Source: Elymus sibiricus (taxonomy: Eukaryota > Streptophyta > Magnoliopsida > Poales > Poaceae). From it: a DNA stretch of 64,000 nucleotides. The stretch's first letter is position 1. Every line of letters starts with the position of its first letter. A program made the translations under genes and the position numbers. The notes beneath the pieces are model-generated. The model had not been told where the DNA came from. It ran no database searches and saw only the letters and a list, made by a program, of their open reading frames with translations. Positions 46,787 to 57,621 of the stretch are shown in pieces. The DNA lies in assembly GCA_039707655.1 (NCBI GenBank), contig CM077664.1, positions 196,658,195 to 196,722,194 of the forward strand. The letters run 5' to 3'.

Positions 46787-48976
46787 TGTAGGGTAACGCA
46801 GCAGAAAACAAAAAATTTCCGACCTACGCACCAGCCCAGGACGACTATGGAGACTGCATACAAGGTTTGATCTTTTCGTTACCGACTCGTAGCGCAGCGG
46901 AAGTAGAGTCGATGACGATCGGCGGTGCAGATCCCCGCAGCTAGGATTTTACAACCTCCCAACCGCGAGGATATATACCCTCATCTGCCCCGCGGACAGC
47001 CCTCCGGGAGGCGGTCGCACAGTCCCCCGGACGGTGTCGCGGACAGCCCTTCGGGAGGACCTCCGAAACTCGGACTGTCACTCGGACAGCCCTTCGGGAG
47101 GACCTCCAAAACTCGGACGGTCACACGGACAGCCCTTCGGGAGGCACTCTCAAACTAAGACCGAAACTAGGATCTCTCTACAGAGTTGCACACATACGGT
47201 GTCATCTATCCGGCAGGGCTTCGCCGTCCAGAACTAGTTCCCACCAGAACCCAGACAGCCTTTCGGCTCTACGAAACTCTTTTCGTGGGAGGGAGAGAAG
47301 AAGCCAGATAATGCATGGCATGTGTATGAGAGTTGGAGTGGAGTTGGAGAGCACCTCTCCTCCTCCTTATATAGTGGTGGAAGGGGTGGAGGGGGCTGAA
47401 AATTCAGCCCACTAAACATGGGGAAAACATGTTCCCACAAAACAAGGAGAACATGTTCCCACCAAACAAGGGAAAAACATGTTCCCTTGTCCATGGTGCT
47501 CCAACATGGGGACCCACCACCTCCCAACACTTCCCACCAATTGTGGAGGCTGCCCCACACCATGGGCCCCCCCCAACACCTTTTGTCCAGCCACAAGGGG
47601 CTGCCCCCCCAAGGGGAGGCGCCCCAAAACATCCCCCACGCTTCGTGGGATCTTGTCCCCTCACGCTGGGACAAGATGTTTTCCGTGACTATTACTTCTG
47701 AAAAATTCCGGAAGGTCCCAGAACATTTCCAGCACCCTCTAAAATTATCTGGACGTGCTCCGGAACATTTCCGGTATGGTGGTTTAATTTAAAACCATCT
47801 TCGTTTACCCGCTAAACAATTCCGGCAGCTCCGAAAACTTTTTTCGGTTTTTTCTCCAGAAAAAATCTAGAAATTACCAGACCAATCTGGCAACCTCCAA
47901 AACATTCCCGGTGCTTGCCGAAACCTTTTTGGATCAATGGTTTTATCCGAAACAACTTTTCGGTTTTACCGAAACTTTTTCGGTGTTCTCTCCGGAACTT
48001 TTCCGTTGTCTCCGAAACTATTCCAGTGACTCTCTCGGACTCCTTGTCTAGTATTCAGCAGATAGATGACCCTTAAGCATGTGACCCTATAGGTTCGGTG
48101 AAGTATAGACATGACCGGAACACTTTCCGATCAATGATCAGCATCGGAGCCGTGGACACCCATATTGACCCCTATACCCACACGAATAAATATTCGAGTG
48201 AACCTCCAGTTGCCGTGTGCTATTCCTGTTGCTTCGCGATATGTTACAATACCCGAGGTGAGATTTATCGGCATCCCTGTGGATCAACAACCTTGTCCAC
48301 TATGCCAGTTACCTCGTTACCGGTATTGTTCTCTTTTCTCGTTTCCGTGTTCCGGCATCCCTGTGATCAAATCACAAAGTGTCTGGCCAAACGATGATGG
48401 ATACCGTAACACCGAGAGGGCCCGAGAATATCTCTCCACCGTCGGAGGAGCAAATCCCAATCTTGAGCTATCAAGTTACTTGACACACTTTTCCATGAAC
48501 CCGTAAGCCACCGTAATAGCCACCCATTTACGGATGACGTTTAACAAACCCCAAAGTTCAAGAAGCAAGCATGAAGAAACTCGATACTCTCATGGTCTAA
48601 GGAATCATGCAAACGTTAACCATCTCTGTGTTATAAACCATTAACTAGTGACGAATGTATCTCATAGCATAACATCAATTCGGGTCGATTCAACACAAAT
48701 GTTCTTCCAACATTGTGCCCTCAAAATTGCCGGCATAGCCATGCCCATGATCAGGAAAACAGGATCATCATGCAATACTTGAGCCAGTCTTAGAGGCTTG
48801 ACTAGGAATATATTTTACCGTTTATTATCCCACACGTGCACATGAGTTTCCCTCCAAGCCTCGTTTTATTTGTAGACTCGAGAATCATTGCAGTTATAGC
48901 ATGGAACATAAACATAATTATGAACAGGGAGATAATCAATAACACTTATTATTGCCTCTAGGGCATATCTCCTACA
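46787..48976 (-). mobile_element. S: solo LTR of a Copia-like (Angela-related) element (2190 bp)
   Basis: It is flanked by AAACT on both sides (46782-46786, 48977-48981). Read on the minus strand it starts TGTAGGAGATATGCCCTAGAGG and ends GTTACCCTACA; the 'ATATGCCCTAGAGGCAATAATA' beginning resembles the Angela/WIS LTR (57622-59350). The body diverges and it is longer. A TATA-like CTATATAAGG reads on the minus strand at 47365-47374. There is no internal region, so LTR-LTR recombination removed it. Proline-rich ORFs in it are not supported as genes. Confidence 0.88.
46993..47168. repeat. Tandem repeat inside solo LTR S
   Basis: Four units start with CGGACAGCCC at 46993, 47040, 47083 and 47126 (periods of 47, 43 and 43 bp). 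Each contains the self-complementary CCCTTCGGGAGG or a close variant. It lies in the transcribed part of the LTR, downstream of the TATA-like site on the minus strand. Confidence 0.8.
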
Positions 48977-49176
48977 AAACTACCATACTACTGTGCTACT
49001 GATCACTCTGCTGCAGATATTTAGTCTCCAGGTGTGGTTGAATTGACAACTCAACTGCTAATACTTGCAAATATTCTTTGGCTCCCCTTGTGTCGAATCA
49101 ATAAATTTGGGTTGAATACTCTACCCTCGAAAACTGTTGCGATCCCCTATACTTGTGGGTTATCAAGACCTTTTTC

Positions 49177-49193
49177 TGGCGCCGTTGCCGAGG
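49177..49193 (+). other. Primer-binding site, tRNA-Asp type (W2)
   Basis: It matches the W1 PBS at 16 of 17 positions (a G-to-A change near its 3' end) and lies 11 nt after the LTR. Confidence 0.85.
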
Positions 49194-49243
49194 AGCATAG
49201 CTTTATTTGCTAAGTCACTTGGGATTTATATCTATTGATCACT

Positions 49244-52200
49244 ATGTAGAATCTGAAAGACGCTAAGACCAAGATCGTTCCCTCTAAGACGAGGGGAGGT
49301 AAGGAATTGCCATCTAGCTCTGCACTTGATTCACCTTCTGTTTTGAGTGAACTTGCAACACCACCACATGCTATTAATTCTGATATGTCGCAAGTTATTG
49401 ATGATACCACCTCTGCCGTGAATGATACTCATGATGATGCTAGTACTATGCTTGGTAATGTTGTGCCACTTGGTGAATTTCTTACTGAACAAATTGCTAA
49501 AGCTAAAGAAATTGAAAATGTTGAAACTCTTGAGAATTATGATTCACCTGTTATGCCTAGCTCTCCTACTAGAGTTGAAACACCTGATGAACATTGCTTT
49601 GATAGGGAGACGGCTAGAGCTATTCTTGCTTGTAATGATAGACATGAAGTTATAAAGTTGCTTGCTGAAATGAAAGAAAAATCTATGAGGGAAAGAATGA
49701 AATATGATCCTAAGTTTGCTATGTCTCCCATATTTGTTACTGATAAGGATTATGAATTCTCTATCGATCCTGAGTTAATTACTTTGGTTGAATCTGATCC
49801 TTTCCATGGTTATGAAACTGAAACCGTTGTGGCACATCTTACTAAATTAAATGATATAGCCACCCTATTTGCTCATGAGAAAAAAATTCGCTATTACTAT
49901 ATTCTTAAATTGTTTCCTTTCTCATTAAAGGGTGATGCTAAGGAATGGTATAACACTCTTGCTCCTGGATGTGTGCGTAGTCCCCAGGATATGATTTATT
50001 ACTTCTCTGAAAAATATTTTCCTGCTCATAAGAAACAAGCTGCTTTACAGGAAATATTTAACTTTGTGCAAATTGAAGAAGAGAATCTCCCTCAAGCTTG
50101 GGGGAGGCTTCTCCAATTACTTAATGCTTTGCCTGATCATCCTCTTAAGAAAAATGAAATAGTTGATATCTTCTATAATGGACTAACTGATGCTTCTAGG
50201 GACTACCTAGATAGTTGTGCGAGTTGTGTTTTCAGGGAAAGGACTATTGAACAAGCTGAGGAATTATTGAATAATATATTGAAGAATGATAATGATTGGA
50301 CACTTCCTGAACCACCGCCTAAACCCACTCCGAAGAATAGGGGTATTTTATATCTCAGTCCTGAAGATATGCAAGAAGCAAAGAAATGCCAGAAGGAAAA
50401 AGGTATTAAAGCTGAAGATGTTAAGAATTTACCACCTATTGAAGAGATACATGGTATTGACAAACCGACACAGGTAGTAGAGGTAAATTCTCTTATAAAG
50501 TTTGATGAAGGTGATATTCCTTATAACAAACCTCCTAGTCAATGCTTGTATGAATTTGACAATTATATTATTTAGCAAGATCATTTCAATGCACATGTTA
50601 TGAAACAATTGAAACGAAATGCCTACATGATTGATCGCTTGTGTGACTTGTTATTTAGAATTGCTAATGATGTTAAAGGTGTGAGCAAACATGCATCTAT
50701 GGTTCAAACCCAATTAGAACAAGTTGCTAAAGCTCAAAGTGAATTGCTCAATGAAATGAATAACAATATGAATGATCATGATGTTAGAGTAATGACTAGA
50801 GGAGGTAGAATGACTTAGGAGCCACTTTATCCTGAAGGTCATCCAAAAAGAATTGAACAAGACTCTCAAAGAATTAATATTGATGCACCTAGTCCATCTA
50901 AAAAGAAAAAGAAAAAGAAAACTGATAGGACTTTGCATACTTCTAGTGAACCCGAGGTAGAAAAACCCTTGGAGGATAGTAATGATGTTTCTATTTCTGA
51001 TGCTGAAACACAATATGGTAATGAACAACCACCTGATGATAATAATAATGATGATGCTCATGTGGATACTCAACCAGATAATGATAAAGAACCTGATAAT
51101 GATGTTGAAATAGAACCTGCTGTTGATCTTGATAACCCACCTTCTAAAAATAAACGTTATGATAAAAGAGACTTCGTTGCTAGAAAACATGGTAAAGAAA
51201 GAGAACCATGGGTTCAAAAACCCATGCCCTTCCCTCCTAAACCATCTAAGAAAAAGGATGAGGAAGAATTTGAACGCTTTGTTGAAATGCTTAGGCCAGT
51301 CTTCTTGCGTACTCGTTTAACTGATATTATAAAGATGCCTCCCTATGCTAAATATATGAAAGACATTCTCACAAATAAAAGAAAGATACCTGAAGCTGAA
51401 ATTTCTACCATGTTTGCAAATTATTCTTTTAAGGACGGAGTACCTAAGAAAGTAGGAGATCCAGGAATACCAACTATACCATGCTCCATTAAAAGAAAGG
51501 GCCATTTGCATTTCTATCCCTAACTTGAACCACCTACTCATATTTGCCCCTAATTTCGAAGCCTGCTCAAATTTGCCCCTCTGCCGTTATGTGCACATAT
51601 AGAAATGCCCTTCTGTGTCGTTACCGTCCGGTCAAAGGGCTTTGACCGTCCTGAAAAAAATAGCAAAAAAAATCTAAAAAATCTAAAATTTTGTGGTATC
51701 GAAGATACTCATGTGCGCAAGGTGCGTGCAAATTTTTGTGCTATTTGGACATTTCAGGAGCTCGTGGCGAGGAAAAACAGTAAATCTGTACGCTTGTGAA
51801 CTGTAAATTTGAAATAAAGTAGCAAGAAAATTCAAAAAAAAATGAATTTTTTTGGCATCAAAGAGGCTTGGGTGCACAAGGTGCTTGCCAGTTTTTGTGA
51901 TCAAATGACATGCGAGGAGCTCTAGCAAAAAAAACAAAATAGTCATTTTTTCCAAAGTTTTTTCTCGAGCCAAATTTTGTTTTTTTCTCCACGAGCTCCT
52001 ACAACGTCCAAACACAACAAAAAAATTCACGCACCTTGCGGACCTGAGCCTCTTTGATGCCAAAAATTTTCATATTTTTTTGAATTTTCTTGCTATTTTT
52101 TTGAATTTACTGTTCACAGGCGTACATATTTACTGTTTTTCCTTCGCCACGAGCTCCTAAAATGTCCAAACAGCACGAAAATTTGCACGCACCTTGCGAA

Positions 52201-52927
52201 CCTGAGTATCTTTGATCCCAAAAAATTTCATATTTTTTAGATTTTTTTTGCTATTTTTTTCAGGACGGTCAAAGCCCTTTGACCGGCTTTGACTGGACGG
52301 TAACGGCACAGAAGGGCATTTCTATAAGTGCACATAACGGCAGAGGGGCAAATTTGAGCAGACTTCAGAATTAGGGGCAAATATGAGTAGTGGGTTCGAG
52401 TTAGGGGAACAAATGTATAAAACCCTAAAAGAAATTATGTCAAAACTGCTTTGTGTGATTAAGGAGCCGGTGTTAGTGTTATGCCTTTCTCTTTATATAA
52501 AAGACTTGATTTGAATAAACTCACTCCCACTGAAATATCATTGCAAATGGCTGACAAATCAACTGCCATACCTATCGGTGTTTGTGAGGATGTGCCCGTT
52601 GTAGTTGCAAACGTTACTATTCTAACAGACTTTGTTATACTTGATATGCCTGAGGATGACAACATGTCGATTATCCTTGGTAGACCCTTCTTGAATACTG
52701 CAGGGGCTGTTGTTGATTGCAACAAAAGCAAGGTCACTTTTCATATCAATGGTAATGAACATACGGTGCACTTTCCAAAGAAACAATTTCAAGTAAATGG
52801 TATTCATATTATTGAAAAGACTCCGACAATTACTATTGGAAGTTTTCAAATCCCTCTCCCTACTATTAAAAGGAAATATGAAACTCTTATTATCGGGGAG
52901 ATGCATATCCCCGTTGAGGTAACTTAG
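49244..52927 (+). pseudogene. Gag-protease of W2, broken and interrupted
   Basis: It is collinear with the W1 gag-protease at high identity. Breaks: the start ATG (49244) is followed directly by TAG (49247-49249), then TAG 50573-50575 and TAG 50816-50818. A 927-bp fold-back element sits at 51499-52425, between gag and protease. A TAA (52460-52462) falls directly after the catalytic Asp of the protease (D-stop-G-A-G, where W1 has DLGAG). Different sites are hit than in W1, so the two copies decayed independently. Downstream the protease frame is open to 52927 (IILGRPFLNTAGAV). Confidence 0.85.
51499..52425. mobile_element. Mutator-like fold-back MITE (927 bp)
   Basis: The ends GGGCCATTTGC... 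and ...TATAAAACCC are imperfect terminal inverted repeats that match over more than 150 bp (for example CAAATTTGCCCCTCTGCCGTTA near both ends). The two halves are largely complementary overall. A 9-bp direct repeat, TAAAAGAAA, flanks it (51490-51498, 52426-52434); the empty site is seen in W1 near 21350. A 9-bp TSD is diagnostic of the Mutator superfamily. No transposase. Confidence 0.85.
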
Positions 52928-53149
52928 TGTTATACGAAAGTTCTTCGGTTTCATGTTACTCGGAAGTGGTTTGTTAATAAGACCTGATCAACCTTATTAA
53001 TGGATTCTTTTTGAGAGGCATGTGGTCGATGAATTTAGTAAGCACAACCTTCTGTACTCACTTTTTATTTTATGTTATTTTTAGTTAAATGCAATAAAAT
53101 GCCATGATTATCCTGTTTTCTGATTTATTCGTGCAATAAAAAAGTGCCC

Positions 53150-53713
53150 AGAAATAAAAGTGCTCAGAATGCAATAAAATTTTGATATGAATTTTTATAT
53201 AACATTTAAGAATTTTTGGCACTGGACACATACCAAGGGGTGCCCCAGGTGCCCACGAGGCACCAGGGCGCGCCACCCCCCCCCCCCTGGCGTGCCCAGG
53301 TACCTCGTGGGCCCCATAGGGACCCCCTCACTTAACCCTTCAGCTCACTTCGTCCCTTACCTCTAGCAAAAATTCCTGGTAGCTCTCTCTCTCGTGTTCT
53401 TGCTTACAAACCTGAAATTTTCGATCTCTTTGTTCGGAGCTCCGTTTCCAAAACTGTTTTGGGAGATTGCTCCTTGGTATGTGACTCCTCCATTGCTCCA
53501 ATTAGTTTTTGCTCTAGTGGATCATATTTTGCATAATTAGCTGCTCTTGGTGCTACTGAAAATGAGCTTGCATGTTGAATTCTTTGAGTTCCAAGTAGTT
53601 TGAATGCTTGATATAGCCTCTAGACATCCATATGAGTAGTTGCTATCAATCTTGTGAAGTTTTATTGATATCATTTTGTGGCCCATTTTTTTTCAGAAAT
53701 TGTTCTTAGGAAA
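53150..53713 (+). promoter_or_regulatory. LTR-like promoter segment and 5'UTR intron of W2
   Basis: The counterpart of 22060-22645 in W1: LTR-like hairpin region (about 53250-53310), short (CT)n tract (about 53383-53394), donor TTG|GTATGT (53477) and acceptor TTTTTTTTCAG (ending 53696), giving a 220-bp candidate intron. The ATG follows at 53714. It is about 95% identical to W1 by eye. Confidence 0.55.
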
Positions 53714-54736
53714 ATGAATATCTTTTGGAGGAGTTCCTCGAAGCGGAATGCCAAGGGAGTCCTTGGGGAGTCCTCGGACAGTGACCTCAACATTCCGCGT
53801 AGGACGGAGGTCCAGCCATGCAAATGGCCGCACAATGCCTTCATGAACGAAGCCGAATTCTACCAAGAGTTCGCACAATTCGTTGCAAATGCCGGACTGA
53901 CTGACTTCCTCGTAGATGAGTGTGACCAGCATCACATCCTTACAAATTCCTTTGTGCAAAACTTTCATTTTCTGAGTAGGCTCGAACCCCCTGAGGTGCA
54001 CTTTGATTTATATGTTGAACATTATCAGATACCTCTAGCTGAATTTTGTGAGATATGTTTGATTCCCTTTGATGGGGAAATCAGAGAGCCTCGACCGGAG
54101 GAGTTTGAGGGTTTCCTCCGCACTTTGACTGTGGGAGAGGAAAGGGGCGTGTCGAAAGCCCGAGCCACTAGCTTGCAGTTTCCCTCTGTTCATTACTTTG
54201 TTTTATTCTTAGGGAAATGCTTGATTGCTAGGGAGCAAGGTAGTGCACTAGCTGCACCTGACTTTGCCATTTTACGCCGCGCACTGCATAATGATAACAC
54301 TTATAGCCTTGGAGCTATCATTGCACGCCGCTTGCACACTAATAGGACTAGGGGTAAAATTCATGGTGGTATTTATGCTACTCGCTTAGCGAGACATTTT
54401 AATGTTAACATACGCCCTCATGATTGTTTGTTGCCCAGAATTTACTTAGATCACCAGTCCATGAGGGACCACCACTTTCTTGATGCTCCTGAGCCTCCTC
54501 ACAACATTCGTTATAACTTGGTTTTTAGTGAGGATACTCATGATATTATTTTGTTGCCTGCACCTGCTTTGTTTGATTCTCATGCCAGGAACGGATATCC
54601 CGTGATGCCACCGGACATCATTGCTTACCGGAACGCGTTGGCAGCGGCAGAGGAGGGGCCCCAGGATTGGGACGCTCGGGTGCCGCCGCCTCAGGACTTT
54701 CACATGGGACCGGATGGCTACTACGGATGGCCGTAA
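53714..54736 (+). CDS. Intact 340-residue ORF of W2 (divergent counterpart of the W1 ORF)
   Basis: ATG 53714 to TAA 54734-54736, with exactly the length of the W1 ORF. Shared blocks in order: MN-F-RSSS, the C-WP-N-FM motif, LAEFCEICLIPFDG, GEERGVSKAR, SLGAIIARRL, IHGGIYATRLA and LLPAPALFDS. Other stretches differ strongly, including the linker after the N-terminus and the C-terminal tail (ending GPDGYYGWP). I see no membrane segment or enzyme motif; an Athila-type 3' ORF protein is the best guess. It is uninterrupted although gag-protease in the same element carries several stops. The first and last few codons match W1 again, as does the DNA outside. Confidence 0.75.
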   Translation: MNIFWRSSSKRNAKGVLGESSDSDLNIPRRTEVQPCKWPHNAFMNEAEFYQEFAQFVANAGLTDFLVDECDQHHILTNSFVQNFHFLSRLEPPEVHFDLYVEHYQIPLAEFCEICLIPFDGEIREPRPEEFEGFLRTLTVGEERGVSKARATSLQFPSVHYFVLFLGKCLIAREQGSALAAPDFAILRRALHNDNTYSLGAIIARRLHTNRTRGKIHGGIYATRLARHFNVNIRPHDCLLPRIYLDHQSMRDHHFLDAPEPPHNIRYNLVFSEDTHDIILLPAPALFDSHARNGYPVMPPDIIAYRNALAAAEEGPQDWDARVPPPQDFHMGPDGYYGWP

Positions 54737-56854
54737 ACCAAGCTAGGCAAAAGCCTAAGCTTGGGGGAGTACGTATTTCCCACCGACATTACATTCATGC
54801 TCACACATTTCATTCCAGTTGTCGGTGTTCATACTTTTTCATTGTATAATCCATGTTAGTTTTATTTTCTCACTTTCTTCTTGTGTGTTTGCAAAACTTT
54901 GAGAAAATCCAAAAACATTTCTTGTTTCTTTTTTATTTTTCTTTCTAGTTTAATTAGTTGTAGTTTCGTAGTAGTAAAGAAAACCCAAAAAGATTTCCCG
55001 TTTCTTCTTTTACTTGTTGGGAGCTTTCCCGTATAAATAGTTTTCTCGTTTTTCATTTTCCTCTTTCTTTCGTTTTCTTTAGAAAAAACTAAAAACTCCA
55101 AAAATATTTCAGTGTGTTTCTTTTCTTTTGTTGAGTCATTGTAAGGAGAAGACCACGATGAAAATGTTGAGTGGCTCTCATATGCATTATTGTTGATCTA
55201 ACAAAGAGCCCATATTACCTTGTCTTCTCCTTTAAATAAAATGCTTGCAGATTCCAGCTTAGTCCACGACACTCTTGCATTATTATTATTTTCATATCAT
55301 TCGGTGGTGCAAGTGAAAGGCAATAATGACGATGATTTGATGAAGTGACTGTGGCAAGGAAAAGCGGGTATGAACTCAACTTGTTCTTTGTTTTTGTAAA
55401 TATGTTTAACTCAGTATCCATGATTCAGCATATTATGATTAAACATGTTTATGATGACAATTAGAGATTATAGTTGCTCATGCCATGCTTAAGTAGCTAG
55501 GAGTGGATAATGATTTATCTTGAGTGTCAACATGCATTAAAATGATTGTGATGTAGTATGATGATATGGTATCCTCCTCTGAATGTTTCAAGTGGCTTGA
55601 CTTGCCACATGTTCAAGCATGTAGTTGATTCAAAACCAACATAGCCTTCACGATATTTATGTTCATGGTGCTTATATCCTACTCATGCTAGTATTCAATA
55701 TTGATTATTCATAATGCATGATTATGACCGTTTTCGCTCTCTAGCTGGTCGCTTCTCAACCTATTTGCTAGCCTTCGCCTGTACTAAGCGGTAATACTGC
55801 TTGTGCATCTAAATCCTTAAACCAAAGTTATTCCAGATGAGTCCACTATATCTACCTATATGCGGTATTACTCTATCGTTCTAGGTAAATTTGCACGTGC
55901 CACCTCTAAATATTCAAATGAACATCTGTTTTGTATGCCCGTACCACTCATGGAGCGACAGGGAGCGGTCAGTATCTTCCATGCTAAGCGGGTTATTCTC
56001 ATGATGAGTGTTGATTCACTTGTCCTTGCACGAGAGGGGATGGTAATCGGGATGCCCAGTCCCATTATTAAAATTACAAAATAATAAAACAAACTCCCCC
56101 GGAAAGTTGTTGGTATGGAGGGCACCCGAGGATTCGTCTAGCCATGGCTTGTGATTGTTGGTGGAGGGGGGTAAACTTTACTTTACCGCTTGGGAACCGC
56201 CGCTAATGTGTTTAGCATGGAAGATATTGAAAACTCTCGGTCGTGACGTTGACAGGAAAGGCATACCTCCCAAAATTTTATTTATCTCTGATTTAAGCTT
56301 CGAGCTCTGGCACCTCTGCAAATCCATGCTTCCCTCTGCGAAAGGCCTATCTATTTACTTTTATGTTATTTTACTTTTATTGTTGAGTCATCACCTTCTC
56401 AAATAAGCACCAGTCCTGAGAGCACTATTGTCATTCTCATGCATTGTGAATAGTTAATGTTGTGTGCATCATGACTGGATCTCTTCTACCATGAATTACA
56501 ATGTTTAGTCGCTGCTTGAACTTTGGAGGTGCTCTGCATTTATGTTTTGCGGTCTCAGAAAGGGCTAGCGAGATACCATGTTGTCATATTATATCATGAT
56601 CATTTTGACAAAGTGTTGGAATTTGAAATATCTTATTATTGCTCGCTAGTTGATTATGCCATTGATATGAGTGAATATAATTTCTAAGAGTTATCATTTG
56701 CATGGTTAGTTATAATCTTTGCTGAAAACTTGGGTACTATTTAAGCATATATATAGACACAAGAACAAAAGAATTTGTAAAAGTTTTTCTTTATCACTTT
56801 CAGTTTGTCAACTGAATTGCTTGAGGACAAGCAATGAGTTAAGCTTGGGGGAGT
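54737..56854 (+). other. 3' non-coding region and PPT of W2
   Basis: It matches 23669-25803 of W1 closely. AAGCTTGGGGGAG occurs just after the ORF (54757-54769) and as the PPT (56841-56853). No credible ORF. Confidence 0.75.
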
Positions 56855-57621
56855 TGATACGTCTCCGTCGTATCTACTTTTCCAAACACTTTTGCTCTTG
56901 TTTTGGCCCCTAATTTGCATGATTTGAATGGAACTAACCCGGACTGACGTTGTTTTCAACAAAATTGCCCTGGTGTTGTTTTTTGTGCAGAAATAAAAGT
57001 TCTTAGAATTGGATGAAACTTTCTGGAGATTTTTTATGGAACATATAAAAAATACTGGCACCAAGACCCACTGGAGGGGGGCCACCCAGTGCCCACGAGG
57101 CACCAGGGCGCGCCACCCCCCCTGGCGGGCCCTGGTACCTCGTGGGGCCCACGTGGCTCCGTCTGATCTAATTCCAATGCTATAAATTCACAATTCTAGA
57201 GAAAAAAATAAGAGAGGAAGTTTTATTGCGTTTCACGATACGGAGCCACCGCCACCTCCTGTTCTTCATCGGGAGGCCAGATCTGGAGTCCGTTTGGGGC
57301 TCCGGAGAGGGGGATTTTCCGGCATCGTCATCATCAACCATCCTTCATCACCAATTTCATGATGCTCACCGCCGGGAGTGAGTAATTCCTTCGTAGGCTT
57401 GCTGGACGGTGATGAGTTGGATGAGATTTATCATGTAATCGAGTTAGTTTTGTTAGGCTTGATCCCTAGTATCCACTATGTTCTGAGATTGATGTTGCTA
57501 TGACTTTGCTATGCTTAATGCTTGTCACTAGGGCCCGAGTGCCATGATTTCAGATCTGAACCACTTATGTTTTCGTTAATATATTTGTGTTCTTGATCCG
57601 ATCTTGCAAGTTGTATGCACC
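56855..57621 (+). repeat. Left part of the W2 3' LTR
   Basis: It starts TGATACGTCTCCGTCG after the PPT and is cut at 57621 by the Angela-like insertion. The GC-rich hairpin is at about 57094-57140. The remainder should follow the Angela-like element, outside the window. Confidence 0.88.

Larger units (their letters stand above)
38216..49165 (+). repeat. 5' LTR of W2 in three pieces (38216-38454, 45831-46786, 48982-49165)
   Basis: Joining the pieces without the inserted D and S elements (and one TSD copy each) gives about 1379 bp, matching the 1384-bp W1 LTR. It starts TGATACGTCTCCGTCG, as does the W2 3' LTR at 56855, and ends ...GGGTTATCA at 49165. Confidence 0.88.

Noticed and set aside
46993..47168. 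CRISPR-like array
   Set aside because: The units are contiguous tandem repeats without spacers, in a plant LTR.
47234..47792. Several Pro/Gly/Cys-rich ORFs on both strands
   Set aside because: They lie in the solo LTR, overlap in many frames and come from GC-rich skewed composition.
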